From: Prolixibacteraceae bacterium
GTDB taxonomy: Bacteria > Bacteroidota > Bacteroidia > Bacteroidales > Prolixibacteraceae
DNA: 50,017 nucleotides
NCBI GenBank assembly: GCA_023228025.1
Contig: JALOCD010000019.1
Location: 1-50,017 of the forward strand
Reading direction: 5' to 3'
Below, in pieces: positions 34,489-43,941 of this stretch. The position numbers were made by a program, and so were the translations under genes. The notes under the pieces were generated by a model. It had not been told where the DNA came from. It saw only the letters and a list, made by a program, of their open reading frames with translations, and did not search any database. The number at the start of each line of letters is the position of its first letter. The stretch's first letter is position 1.

Positions 34489-34773
34489 TTATCTGAAATA
34501 GTAGTCAATAAATGTGATCACAATGACGACAGCAAAAAGGAGGAAAACGCCGCCAACCATCAATCGCAAGAGTAAATTCTCGAATTTCAGGTGCATAAAA
34601 TAGGTAAGCACAATGGTAACTTTTATTGATGCCAGGATCAGCGCCAACGCCACAGTGAATGCTCCCAAATGAATCTTAATGGCAAGAATGGTTATTGCAG
34701 TCAGAATCAACAGAATAACTAATACTGTCCAATTCAATGAATCGCTGGAAACGTGATTTTCATGGTTCTTCAT
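34489..34773 (-). CDS. coxD: Cytochrome c oxidase subunit IV
   Basis: A 94-residue protein with three hydrophobic helices (about 14-31, 38-59 and 68-90) and the segment KVTIVLTYFMHLKFEN, characteristic of prokaryotic cytochrome c oxidase subunit IV. It supports assembly and has no cofactor. It lies between coxC and coxB in the usual order, 11 bases before coxB. The 111-base spacer to coxC is the widest gap in the operon and holds no gene that I can see. Confidence 0.85.
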   Translation of the reverse strand: MKNHENHVSSDSLNWTVLVILLILTAITILAIKIHLGAFTVALALILASIKVTIVLTYFMHLKFENLLLRLMVGGVFLLFAVVIVITFIDYYFR

Positions 34774-34884
34774 TCGTAATATCTTTGAAATGAGACTTTA
34801 TTTAACATTCATAAAATCGGTATCCCTGCAGCGATTTCCATTGGAAGAGCTGGAAATCAACATTCGGGGTACCAGTAAAAATTG

Positions 34885-35496
34885 CTAAGTGATTAGATAA
34901 AGCAGAGGAAAGAGGAAAATCCAGATCAAATCGACCAGGTGCCAGTAAAGAGCTCCGTTTTCCTGTAACAAATAATGTTCAGAATTGATTTTGCCGGATT
35001 TTATCTTAAGAATAACGATCGTAAGCAGAATACCACCAATAATCACATGTAATGCATGAAGTCCCGTCATCATGTAATAGAGGCCAAAGAACATGATTTC
35101 GCCGTGCGGAAGGCTCTTCATGACATCGGATCCCGGATACAGATGAAGACCAAATTTATGGCCCCACTCAAAGTATTTATTCACCATGAAAACACCCGCC
35201 AATAAGAGGGTTATAAAGAGCAATCCCATCGCCTTGCCACCTCGTTTCTGCTGGATAGCTGTCAGCGACATGGCAACCGTCATACTACTTACCAGCAGAA
35301 CAACGGTGTTTGTAGCGCCTACAAAAGCATTCAATTCAAGGGCGGCGTGGTGAAAATCATCCGCATATTTCGAGCGCATAACGGAATAGACGATAAACAA
35401 TCCTCCAAAAAGAAAAAGTTCGGTAAAAAGGAAAAGCCACATCCCAAGTTTCCCGGTATCGCTATCAATAAATTCGCTGTGTTCGTTTGTCGACAT
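34885..35496 (-). CDS. coxC: Cytochrome c oxidase subunit III
   Basis: A 203-residue subunit III from the ATG at 35496; the longer frame upstream would run into coxA. It has five hydrophobic helices, the typical opening KLGMWLFLFTELFLFGG and the conserved GLHALHVIIGG and ALYWHLVDLIWIFLFPLLYL near the end. It shields and stabilises the proton-uptake path of subunit I. It starts 13 bases after the coxA stop. Confidence 0.94.
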   Translation of the reverse strand: MSTNEHSEFIDSDTGKLGMWLFLFTELFLFGGLFIVYSVMRSKYADDFHHAALELNAFVGATNTVVLLVSSMTVAMSLTAIQQKRGGKAMGLLFITLLLAGVFMVNKYFEWGHKFGLHLYPGSDVMKSLPHGEIMFFGLYYMMTGLHALHVIIGGILLTIVILKIKSGKINSEHYLLQENGALYWHLVDLIWIFLFPLLYLIT

Positions 35497-35509
35497 AAAT
35501 AATTCGTTT

Positions 35510-37123
35510 TTAATTTGTATGAGGATGATCAAACCGGTAAGGTTCATGTGTAATCACAGGTATCTCATCAAAATTTTCATGTGGAGGAGGTGACGGTATC
35601 TGCCATTCGAGCGTTACGCCATGCCATGGGTTGGCCGGTGCAATAGCGCCCCTACGGCTGTGATAAACCAAATTAGAGATCATCAAAATCAGTCCGGTAA
35701 TGAGAATAAAAGCCCCTATGGTCGACAGCACCTCTCCGGTCTGAAATTTGGGATCATAATCGAAATAGCGCCTCGGCATACCCTGGATTCCAATCACGAA
35801 CAATGGGAAATAGAGCAGATTAAATCCCACGAAAAGAAACCCCCAGGAGATATTGGCCCATTTGAAATTGTACATCCTACCATAAATCTTTGGGAACCAG
35901 TAATGGATTGCCGCAAAAAAGGCAAACCCCATACCCCCGAAAATAATGTAATGAAAGTGTGCAACCACAAAATCGGTGTTGTGAAGTTGAATATTCGTGG
36001 CCAGTGACCCAAGCGTCAGACCTGTAAATCCTCCTATCGTAAAAAGAAAGATGAAGGAGATGGCAAAAAGTAGCGGTGGTTTCAGGTCAACGGATCCGCC
36101 ATACATCGTGGAAAGCCAGTTAAATACCTTGATAGCGCTTGGTATGGCAACCAGGAAAGTCAGAAAAGAGAAGAACCACCTGGATTCATAACTGATCCCC
36201 GAAGTGAACATGTGGTGTCCCCAAACAAAATATCCGACCAGGGCAATGGCCAAGCTCGAAAAGACGATAGGCACATATCCGAAAACCGGTTTTTGGCTGA
36301 ATGTCGGGAAGATTTCCGTTACTACCCCCATGGCAGGCAAAATCATCACATATACTGCCGGATGCGAATAGATCCAGAACAAGTGCTGGTACAAGACCGG
36401 ATCCCCACCCAGGGAGGGATCAAAAAAACCTATATGCAAAGTTCGCTCTGCTATAACCATCAGCAGCGTAATACCCACGATCGGCGTAGCCAAAAGCTGG
36501 ATCCAGGCAGTGGCATAGAGCGACCATGGGAAAAGCGGCATTCTAAACCATGTCATACCGGGCGCCCGCATTCGATGAATGGTCACAATAAAGTTGAGCC
36601 CGGTGAGAATGGAGGCAAATCCCAAAACGAATGCTGCGGTTAACGCAATCACCACATTGGACGATGCGGCAGCACTGTATGGAACATAGAATGTCCAGCC
36701 AGTATCGGGTGAGTTACCGTTGGCAAACTGGGAATAGAGCCCCAGCAATGCCCCTGTGATGAAAACATACCAGGAGAAGAGGTTGAGCTTTGGAAAAGCC
36801 ACATCCTTGGCCCCAATCATGATCGGTAAAAAAATATTGCCAAATACGGCGGCAAGACCGGGAATGACAACAATAAAAATCATGATGATACCATGAATCG
36901 TGAACATACCATTATAGGTCTGTGCAGTCATGATGGTCTGGCCGGGGGTAAGCTTCTCGATTCTCATCAAAAGACCCAAAATTGCGGCAACGCAAAAGAA
37001 GATGGCAATGGTATACATGTACATCAGTCCGATTCGTTTGTGATCGGTTGACGTAAGCCACGACCAGAGACCTGTCTTGTGGTTCAGGTAATTGAGTGGC
37101 ACGCTTGTGGATGAATTGGTCAT
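35510..37123 (-). CDS. coxA: Cytochrome c oxidase subunit I, type A2
   Basis: A 537-residue catalytic subunit with twelve membrane helices. Haem and CuB ligands are visible: an early His in FTIHGIIMIF, the crosslinked pair region IYSHPAVYVMILP, paired histidines in WGHHMFTSG, and HFHYIIFGGMG. The YSHP signature, without the glutamate of mitochondrial-like enzymes, places it in the A2 group, as in the Rhodothermus and Thermus caa3 oxidases. It reduces O2 to water and pumps protons. It overlaps the sco stop by one base. A functional aerobic or microaerobic respiratory chain is implied. Confidence 0.96.
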   Translation of the reverse strand: MTNSSTSVPLNYLNHKTGLWSWLTSTDHKRIGLMYMYTIAIFFCVAAILGLLMRIEKLTPGQTIMTAQTYNGMFTIHGIIMIFIVVIPGLAAVFGNIFLPIMIGAKDVAFPKLNLFSWYVFITGALLGLYSQFANGNSPDTGWTFYVPYSAAASSNVVIALTAAFVLGFASILTGLNFIVTIHRMRAPGMTWFRMPLFPWSLYATAWIQLLATPIVGITLLMVIAERTLHIGFFDPSLGGDPVLYQHLFWIYSHPAVYVMILPAMGVVTEIFPTFSQKPVFGYVPIVFSSLAIALVGYFVWGHHMFTSGISYESRWFFSFLTFLVAIPSAIKVFNWLSTMYGGSVDLKPPLLFAISFIFLFTIGGFTGLTLGSLATNIQLHNTDFVVAHFHYIIFGGMGFAFFAAIHYWFPKIYGRMYNFKWANISWGFLFVGFNLLYFPLFVIGIQGMPRRYFDYDPKFQTGEVLSTIGAFILITGLILMISNLVYHSRRGAIAPANPWHGVTLEWQIPSPPPHENFDEIPVITHEPYRFDHPHTN

Positions 37124-37902
37124 TATTTGGATGCTTTGGTTGATTTTCTTTTTGAGCTGATGTATAAATATAAAACAAAAAACAGTCCGAGTACCAGGAC
37201 AAAACTACCCAACAGCCTGGTAAACTGCAAGGTGTATGTCTTGGATTGCGGATCATAGGCAAAACAATAGTCGTAAAGCTTGTTGCTGGATGGCTCGGCC
37301 TGCCCTTTTAACGCCTCGCCAATGGCCATTTTCAGTTCAAATGGCAGGAACGTTACCCCATAAAGATAACGGGTAATTTTCCCTTGAGGACTCAGGATGA
37401 TGATGGTTGAAGGGTGCGCAAAGTCCATCCCGGTAGGTTTATACCTGAAACCAACTGCCTCGGTAATTTTCTGAATATTCTCCAGCTCTCCGGTAAGATA
37501 ACTCCAACTTCCCCGCTGATTCTCCTGAATTTTCTGAACAAAGTTTTTCTTTTTTTCCCTGGCCTTTTCAGGGGTATCCTTTGTATTAAAACTGATGGTA
37601 ATTACATCATAATCTTTCCCCAGAACCATTTCGGTTTTACCGATCACATCCGCAATACCATCCTGCAATGGACTGCACAAATTAGGGCAATCGAAATAGA
37701 CAAAAGAGAGGACGGTAGGTTTGTTGATCATACTGCGCAAAGAGACCGTATCATTCTTTTCATTGTAATATTTAAGCTCAAGCGGAATTGTCTGACCCAA
37801 CTTCTCAACGATTCCAATTTCGACCTCTTTGCTAACTACTGACTGTGCATGGGATTCGTATGCTAAAAGAAAGACCAAACCCAATACAAAAATATTTCTC
37901 AT
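37123..37902 (-). CDS. sco: SCO1/SenC copper chaperone with C-terminal membrane helix
   Basis: A 259-residue thioredoxin-fold protein that delivers copper to the CuA site. The copper ligands are the Cys pair in DCPNLCSPL (CxxxC) and the distant His in MDFAHPSTII. It has a signal peptide (about 1-19) and a C-terminal membrane segment (about 230-250) followed by a basic tail, an arrangement frequent in this phylum. It lies between the cytochrome c gene and coxA, overlapping the latter by one base, and so belongs to oxidase assembly. Confidence 0.94.
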   Translation of the reverse strand: MRNIFVLGLVFLLAYESHAQSVVSKEVEIGIVEKLGQTIPLELKYYNEKNDTVSLRSMINKPTVLSFVYFDCPNLCSPLQDGIADVIGKTEMVLGKDYDVITISFNTKDTPEKAREKKKNFVQKIQENQRGSWSYLTGELENIQKITEAVGFRYKPTGMDFAHPSTIIILSPQGKITRYLYGVTFLPFELKMAIGEALKGQAEPSSNKLYDYCFAYDPQSKTYTLQFTRLLGSFVLVLGLFFVLYLYISSKRKSTKASK

Positions 37903-37922
37903 ATCAAATAATTAAATAGCTG

Positions 37923-38828
37923 TTATTCGGGATCATTTTCTTCACCTGATTTGAACAATATTCTCAGTTGCAGCATCACATAGACGATCAATGCCCACAC
38001 TGCCAAAACTGAAAAAAGATAAGTTAACAACAACCAAATGGGCGATTTCTTATTCACATTCCACAATGCCCTTTGCTCATTGAGCGGAGGACGATAGGTT
38101 GGTATCCCAATTTTCATTGTTGCCAAGGTTTTGGTCTCACCAAACGCGGCCTCATCGGTCGGTTTTACCAGAAGCTGAACCATGCCGGTCGAATCCCCGG
38201 GAAGTGTGGCAGGAAAATTAAAAAGCGCCACGCCTTGATTGTCAGTGGTCCTGACCTCATCAACCTGCAGATTCCCAAAATACCTTTGGGCAAAAAGTTT
38301 CAACTCGGCACCGGCAACCGGTTGCCTGACTCCCTCTTTCAAAGAGGTAACAGCAACCTTAACCTGTTTTTTTTCATTATCCCACGAAAGAAGCATGGTT
38401 ACCTGTTCCAAGGTAACTCCAGGAGCGGCTTTTTGGGCAACCTCCTGCACATATTTATCGTTGAAACCTCTTAGATAAGAGATGATTTTCCAGGTATCGG
38501 TAGCCGAAAGGGTATTTTTAAAGGAGGGCATCAATCCACGACCTTCCGCAACTTTATAAAAGAATGCTCCATCAGAATTCTTCTGCATCTTTTCCGAAGC
38601 GGGATCAGGTGGAGGTGGAATAAGCTTTACCGAATTGTTTTTGCCCGGGTCCCCATGACAAGCTTTGCAATTAAGGTTAAACAGATCGCCACCGGCTTTT
38701 CGCGTTGAATCGGTGAAGGCGAAAGGACTCAGTTTGGCCCCATTTTCGGCTGGAACGATCCATTCCTGCGCAGAAGCAGCAAAATCAAAGAATGATAATA
38801 TGTAAAGCAATAAAGAAATTCGCTTCAT
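37923..38828 (-). CDS. Membrane-anchored monohaem cytochrome c with Ig-like domain
   Basis: A 301-residue exported protein: signal peptide (1-20), a cytochrome c domain (about 35-125) with a single CKACH haem site and a methionine ligand in GLMPSFKNTLSATD, a beta-rich Ig-like domain (about 145-245) and a C-terminal membrane helix (about 268-290). It probably hands electrons to the haem c of CoxB. It is the second gene of the oxidase operon, 20 bases before sco. The beta domain between haem and membrane is unusual for electron carriers and may dock a partner. There is no second haem site. Confidence 0.88.
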   Translation of the reverse strand: MKRISLLLYILSFFDFAASAQEWIVPAENGAKLSPFAFTDSTRKAGGDLFNLNCKACHGDPGKNNSVKLIPPPPDPASEKMQKNSDGAFFYKVAEGRGLMPSFKNTLSATDTWKIISYLRGFNDKYVQEVAQKAAPGVTLEQVTMLLSWDNEKKQVKVAVTSLKEGVRQPVAGAELKLFAQRYFGNLQVDEVRTTDNQGVALFNFPATLPGDSTGMVQLLVKPTDEAAFGETKTLATMKIGIPTYRPPLNEQRALWNVNKKSPIWLLLTYLFSVLAVWALIVYVMLQLRILFKSGEENDPE

Positions 38829-38861
38829 GTGTTTGTCTATCAGTTTCCTGGTAAGAAAATT

Positions 38862-39842
38862 TTAAACCTTTTCGTTTGCAACGGGCCCTTCAAACAACCT
38901 GTTTTTTGCAGGCAAATAATAGACCCGCGGTTTGGTGCCCAGTTCGGGCATTAAATGATAACCGCCATTGGTCTTTAGCAATTCACTCAACCTGACTGTC
39001 TCCTTGGTGGTTCCATTGGTCACTGCATCCTGATTTTCATCGCCAAAATAATAAACACCATTTGGACAAGAAGATACGCAATAGGGCAATTTCCCTTCCC
39101 GAAGCCTGTCGGCGCTGAAAAGACATTTTGATACAGTTCCTTTTTTCTGGGGAACATTGAGTTCTATGTTGTATTCTTTGCCTTTGTCACCTTCAACGGC
39201 CAATGGCTCTTCCCAATGAAACATTCTTGCGGAATAGGGGCATGCTGCCACACAAAACCGGCAACCAATGCAGCGCTCATTGTCGATCAGGACAATTCCG
39301 TCCTGTCTTTTAAAGGTAGCATCCACCGGACAAACTGCCACACAAGGTGGATTGTCGCATTGTTGACAGGGTTTTGGCATGAAGTATGGAGCAGTATTCT
39401 CGGACTCCTGCATGGTCAATGTATTAATATGGTATTCATAAGGACGCAGATGATGAGCGCTCTGACAGGCTTGAATGCATTTACGGGCATTCCTGCATTT
39501 GGCCAGGTCAATAACCATAACAAAGCGACGGCCTGCCAGGCCTTCACGTCCCTGCTTTTGCAACCTTGTCTGATCAAATTTTACATCCTTGATCTGATCA
39601 CGGGGCACCTCAACCAACTTATTGTCGGCTGTGAGAACCTTCACCATATCATGGTTGGGTTTGTTTTCTTCATAGCTGTATCCTGAATAGATGGCTACAC
39701 CTCCGGCAGCTGCTGCAGCGCCTACCAATCCAAACCGCTTAAAAAAAGTCCTCCTTGAATCCGCACTGTCCAGTGCTTTACCCGGTTTGCCTGTATTTGT
39801 ATTTAATTTTTCATCGTTCATATCGGAATATTTAACATGCAT
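38862..39842 (-). CDS. Tat-exported ferredoxin subunit, two clusters short of a cysteine
   Basis: A 326-residue HybA/PsrB-like iron-sulfur protein and the first gene of the oxidase operon. The Tat motif is SRRTFFK (about 29-35), followed by an Ala/Gly-rich hydrophobic stretch. Of four motifs, II (C159, C162, C167, C171) and III (C191, C194, C197, C201) are complete. Motif I has C116, Ala119, C122 and C126, and motif IV has C240, Ser243, C255 and C259, so each has lost its second cysteine. In this fold motifs I and IV share two clusters, so both would lack a ligand. There is no NrfD partner next to it, and its pairing with an oxidase operon is unusual. ATG 39821 is an alternative start. Confidence 0.88.
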   Translation of the reverse strand: MHVKYSDMNDEKLNTNTGKPGKALDSADSRRTFFKRFGLVGAAAAAGGVAIYSGYSYEENKPNHDMVKVLTADNKLVEVPRDQIKDVKFDQTRLQKQGREGLAGRRFVMVIDLAKCRNARKCIQACQSAHHLRPYEYHINTLTMQESENTAPYFMPKPCQQCDNPPCVAVCPVDATFKRQDGIVLIDNERCIGCRFCVAACPYSARMFHWEEPLAVEGDKGKEYNIELNVPQKKGTVSKCLFSADRLREGKLPYCVSSCPNGVYYFGDENQDAVTNGTTKETVRLSELLKTNGGYHLMPELGTKPRVYYLPAKNRLFEGPVANEKV

Positions 39843-40305
39843 TATGTTCTACTAAATGTTAAAATTTGCCCTTTTGAATGGGCAAAATCTATCATTAAAA
39901 TCAACAATTTCGAATGGTTTAACAAAGCGGATAAAACTACAAATAATATTTTTTGGTTTCATGACAATTTTTGAAATCAACTTGATTATTGAGGCATACA
40001 CGGTTACAATTTATGCAAAAAATTCGTTTTAAACCATTTAAACGGCGGGTAAATGCAAAAAGTTTTCGTTATCTGACCAAATTTTGGACAATTCTTCCAA
40101 ATTTTTCATCAAAATCGTTGATAAAAGCACTCAATTACCCACCATGAATTCCTTTTTATTGTTGCAACCTTATGCCTTTCGTTTAGATTATCATCTCAGT
40201 CCGGGGTAATATTCCATAAGAATTGGCAATGATAACTGAATGGAAATTGACAAATAAGTGCCAATTTGCAACCATTCTATTTCTGTTAACTACAACCAAT
40301 AAATC
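39843..40305. other. Divergent promoter region, no gene seen
   Basis: AT-rich spacer between the oxidase operon (minus) and the propeller protein gene (plus). It must hold both promoters. I find no convincing sigma-54 site; the nearest GG-N10-GC spacing, near 40132, has poor flanks. Confidence 0.5.
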
Positions 40306-42471
40306 ATGGCAATGCGTATTAAAAATCATTGGAGGGCTTTGATCTCCACGCTCCTATTACCACTTATCTCATTCGGACAGATTAAAGATGAACCCTATCC
40401 CCAGGCTTCTTCTGTAAAATTCGATATCTCTTCTGAACTGAAATCCGCTAAACTTCTCAAACTGGAAGTTGATTACAACAACAATGTCTACGTGCTGACC
40501 GACAAGGGACTTTATCGCGATTTCTACGGATCAAAAATATCGAAAGACCTGCTATACAGAAAATTGTCATCAATGAATCCGATAGACATAACTACACAAG
40601 CGGGCTCCGGATACCTATATTACCTTTATGCCGACAGGTTTCTGACCAATGCCCATGCAGGAACTATTTTCGCTAAAATTCCGGAGAATAGTTATCAAAC
40701 CATTCTGGTCAACCAATCTGGCCTCGTTCTACTTGCTGGTGTGGGGAAAGCTGCACTTTACAAAATTTCGGAAAAAGTTTGTGACCTGAAATTACCAGAG
40801 GATCAACCAACACGGTGGTATGTTGATAAAGACAATTTTTATGCCTTGTCCACAAACAGCATCAAAATATTGGTTCAAAATGAGTGGAAAACCATTTACA
40901 GGGGAGAAAATATTACCTGCATGGCATTTTCTGCAAATCAATATATTGTAGGAACGAAGGATGGTTACCTGGTGCTTAATTCTTCAACCGGAAAGATTGA
41001 ACAGTCAATAAAAAAGGAGTTGCCAGTCAGTTCAATCAAAGATCTCCTGGTTGTTAATAGCCAAACATGGTTTTCTACTTCAGACGGGGCTTTTAGGGAA
41101 GAAGCCGGAAAATATCGTTACTTTCAGGGAGAACGCTGGTTGGTAAACAACGAAATAATTGATATGAAGGCAGATACAGAAGGAAATATTTACCTGCTAA
41201 CTCCCACCGGTCTCAGCAAAATTGAATTCTCGCCAACAACCTTGGCAGCTAAGACCAAAAAGATCCAGGATGACATCCGAAAATACCACATGCGTTATGG
41301 CTTTGTTTGCGAAATCAGCTATGGAAAACCTGGTGATTTAACAACGGCACAGGCAGTAGATAATGACAACGATGGTCTGTGGACAACTTTATACCTTGGC
41401 AGTCAGGCATTCAGATTTGCCACAACAGGCGAGGAAATTGCCAAACGTTACGCATGGGAGTCGTTTGAAGCCTTTGAGCGTTTGCTGACAGTCAATCCGT
41501 TGAAAGGGTTTCCATCCCGGACCTTCGAGCGCAAAGGAATCATTCACGATACATTGGCCTGGCGACCATCCCAAAATCCCGAATGGGACTGGAAAGGAAC
41601 CACCAGCACGGATGAGTACATCGGATACCTCTTCGTCGCGACAGTGATGGATCAGTTTATAGCCAAGTCTGCGCCCGAAAAAAAACGAATAGCAAATTTC
41701 ATTGATGCCATCATGACCCACATCATCGACAACAACTACTATTTCATTGATGTCGATGGCCAACCAACCCGTTGGGGAAGATGGAATCCCGAATACGTGA
41801 ATTCCTATGCCAAATATGTGGACGACAGAAAATTAAACAGTGCGCACCTCATTGCCGGCCTGCAATTGGCCTACGCGCTCACCGGTAAAGAACGGTACAA
41901 ATCTGAGGCCTACAAAATGATGGACAAATACGGTTACCTGGATAATATCATGATCCCCATGAAAACCATGATGCAAACAACAGAGTTTGTCCACAAGGGT
42001 GAAGTAATGGGTGATACCTGGAACCACTCGGACGACGAAATGTCTTTCCTAACCTATTGGGTACTCCACAAATATCCCTTCGATGAATCGCTAAAGAAAA
42101 AATATGAGTGGGTTGCACGGGACCATTGGGAAATAGAGAAACCCGAAAAGGACGGACTATGGAATATAATTACCTATGGCATCAGCGGCGATATCGACCT
42201 AAAATCAACCATTTGGTACCTAAGGGAGTACACACCTGACCTGGACCGCTACTCCACCAAAAACTCACATCGAAAAGACCTTGTCCGCATTCCGGAGAAT
42301 TTCAGGGAACAAATCACAAAAGAGCTATTAACATCAGGCGAACGCCCGATGATCCGTCACAATACCAACCCATTTGCGTTGGACTGCAACGATGGTAGGA
42401 GTTCCAGGCTCGCCGGGGATGAATATTTGTTGCCTTATTGGATGGCACGTTATCTGAAAGTGATCCAGTAA
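40306..42471 (+). CDS. Secreted beta-propeller plus helical catalytic-like protein (paralogue)
   Basis: A 721-residue exported protein (signal peptide ending about LISFGQ). Its architecture is the same as the 22843-25083 product: blade repeats in the first half (TWFSTSDGAF, IYLLTPTGLSKIEF), then the helical domain with DNDGLWTTLYL, FPSRTFERKG, PEWDWKGTTSTDE, GRWNPEYVNS and WNHSDDEM. It lacks an obvious lipobox, unlike the paralogue, so it may be periplasmic or secreted. The conservation of Trp/Asp/Glu motifs between two divergent copies suggests an active site. The family is not recognised. An esterase gene follows on the same strand, 74 bases later. Confidence 0.7.
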   Translation: MAMRIKNHWRALISTLLLPLISFGQIKDEPYPQASSVKFDISSELKSAKLLKLEVDYNNNVYVLTDKGLYRDFYGSKISKDLLYRKLSSMNPIDITTQAGSGYLYYLYADRFLTNAHAGTIFAKIPENSYQTILVNQSGLVLLAGVGKAALYKISEKVCDLKLPEDQPTRWYVDKDNFYALSTNSIKILVQNEWKTIYRGENITCMAFSANQYIVGTKDGYLVLNSSTGKIEQSIKKELPVSSIKDLLVVNSQTWFSTSDGAFREEAGKYRYFQGERWLVNNEIIDMKADTEGNIYLLTPTGLSKIEFSPTTLAAKTKKIQDDIRKYHMRYGFVCEISYGKPGDLTTAQAVDNDNDGLWTTLYLGSQAFRFATTGEEIAKRYAWESFEAFERLLTVNPLKGFPSRTFERKGIIHDTLAWRPSQNPEWDWKGTTSTDEYIGYLFVATVMDQFIAKSAPEKKRIANFIDAIMTHIIDNNYYFIDVDGQPTRWGRWNPEYVNSYAKYVDDRKLNSAHLIAGLQLAYALTGKERYKSEAYKMMDKYGYLDNIMIPMKTMMQTTEFVHKGEVMGDTWNHSDDEMSFLTYWVLHKYPFDESLKKKYEWVARDHWEIEKPEKDGLWNIITYGISGDIDLKSTIWYLREYTPDLDRYSTKNSHRKDLVRIPENFREQITKELLTSGERPMIRHNTNPFALDCNDGRSSRLAGDEYLLPYWMARYLKVIQ

Positions 42472-42502
42472 ATTGACAATGGAAAATTGAAAATTGACAA
42501 TG
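42471..42502. repeat. Period-7 tandem repeat (AATTGAC/AATGGAA)
   Basis: Four to five degenerate heptamers start on the last base of the stop codon of the propeller protein gene. The words and phase are nearly those at 49877-49914, after the GH20 gene. Confidence 0.65.
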
Positions 42503-42545
42503 TTTCTTAGTATTTTTGATTATCAATCACATAAATATTCGGATT

Positions 42546-43538
42546 ATGAAGATTTTGAAAAAGGTTCTGAAAGGATTTCTGCTTCTTCTCGTTACGTTGA
42601 TATTTCTGATGTTGGTTCCCCGGATATGGTCCGCCCTGAATCCCCAAAAGGCGCCAATGGGGTATTTCTATTATCCGCCGACCATTGCAGCCGTTTTCAC
42701 TGGACTGGAATCATTGATCAACAAAACTCCGGATATTCCGGAAAATGTGGAAGCATTCAAGAATGTCGCATACAAAAATAACAACGGAAGATCCCTCCAA
42801 ATGGATTTCTACCGTCCAAAGGGAATGACCAAACCTGCGCCACTGCTCGTTTTCATTCATGGCGGAGGCTGGCGGGGTGGCGATCGCGCCGATTACCTGG
42901 TTTACCTGACGCACTTTGCCAAATTGGGTTATGTAACGGCAACTGTTTCCTATCGCTTTGTGAAAGAGGCGCCATATCCGGCATGCGTCAATGATATCAT
43001 GGATGCGGTACATTTCATTTTTCAAAATGGTGAAAAATACAATTACGATCCTGACAGAATTTGTCTGATTGGTGGATCTGCAGGGTCTCACCTTGCCATG
43101 CTGGCAGGATATGGCTGGAAACAGCAGGTAGCACCTTTCGACTCAATTCAACCATCTATCGAAAAACACAAAATCAAAGCAGTAGTAGAAATTTACGGAC
43201 CTACTGATTTTACCACCGAATATGCCCGAAACCATCCTACAATCACCGGTTTTATTGCCCACTCTTACCAGGAAGCGCCACAACTCTACGTCGAAGCCTC
43301 CCCCATAAACTATGTGACCAAAGCATCACCTCCTACCCTTATTCTTCACGGAACACGTGATATGCTGGTTCCGATCAGTCAGGCCGAATTGCTAAAACAT
43401 AAATTGGACAGTCTTGGAGTAGTGAATGTCTATTGTCCAGTACCCGGATGGCCCCATACCATGGATATTGTTCAACGCGTGAACAACTACACAAAAAAGG
43501 TGATGGGGGATTTCTTCGAAAAGTATGTAAAACAATAA
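42546..43538 (+). CDS. Exported alpha/beta-hydrolase esterase (BD-FAE/lipase-like)
   Basis: A 330-residue esterase from the ATG at 42546, where a long N-terminal hydrophobic segment (signal anchor) begins; the frame extends ten codons further upstream without support. The oxyanion motif is HGGGWRGGD, the nucleophile Ser is in GGSAGSHLA, the acid Asp is in HGTRDMLVP and the His is in WPHTMD. This is the arrangement of the hormone-sensitive-lipase-like BD-FAE/esterase group that removes acyl groups from glycans. It lies behind the propeller protein gene. The substrate is unknown. Confidence 0.88.
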   Translation: MKILKKVLKGFLLLLVTLIFLMLVPRIWSALNPQKAPMGYFYYPPTIAAVFTGLESLINKTPDIPENVEAFKNVAYKNNNGRSLQMDFYRPKGMTKPAPLLVFIHGGGWRGGDRADYLVYLTHFAKLGYVTATVSYRFVKEAPYPACVNDIMDAVHFIFQNGEKYNYDPDRICLIGGSAGSHLAMLAGYGWKQQVAPFDSIQPSIEKHKIKAVVEIYGPTDFTTEYARNHPTITGFIAHSYQEAPQLYVEASPINYVTKASPPTLILHGTRDMLVPISQAELLKHKLDSLGVVNVYCPVPGWPHTMDIVQRVNNYTKKVMGDFFEKYVKQ

Positions 43539-43941
43539 TACTCATCCAGTTTTGTGAAAGGATTTTAGCAACCAAACAGAACACCATTTTGCCTTGCCCT
43601 GCATGCAATTCAAACTTCGCAACTCCATTGGCTTTTAGGTCGATTCAACTCGTAGGGATATAATCCTTCCGGAAATGAAACCCAACAACCGACGGTTCAG
43701 TAGAATGTAAGTTGGTCACTTATTGTTTCTGACTCGATTTGGAGAAACAATCTTTCAATATTCTTCTTATCATGTGTGGCAGTGGCAGGTGTTTACGGTG
43801 CAATTACAGCCAGCAAAAGAATATTCTTTATTCAGACAGTACCGGCCTTACTTGCACTGCTATTTGTAATATTAAACCAATGATTGCAGGGGTTAATTGA
43901 ATTGGTCATAAGCCGCATTATTCACAAATAAACGACTTACC
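43539..43941. other. Decayed spacer with a gene remnant
   Basis: No intact gene. It contains a 41-codon open end resembling a DUF1304 membrane protein C-terminus (43758-43883); the rest shows no recognisable coding or RNA features. Confidence 0.5.
43758..43883 (+). pseudogene. C-terminal remnant of a DUF1304-like membrane protein
   Basis: Reading ATA at 43758 to TGA at 43883 gives 41 residues: FLSCVAVAGVYGAITASKR, then a hydrophobic tail ending VILNQ. This resembles the last part of DUF1304 membrane proteins (the GxYGAxT motif followed by PALLAL). The in-frame sequence upstream is closed by a TAG at 43701 and has no family match. It is too short for a protein and is probably a deletion remnant. 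Confidence 0.45.

Noticed and set aside
40122..40145. Sigma-54 promoter for the oxidase operon
   Set aside because: The spacing is right, but the -24 and -12 elements match poorly.
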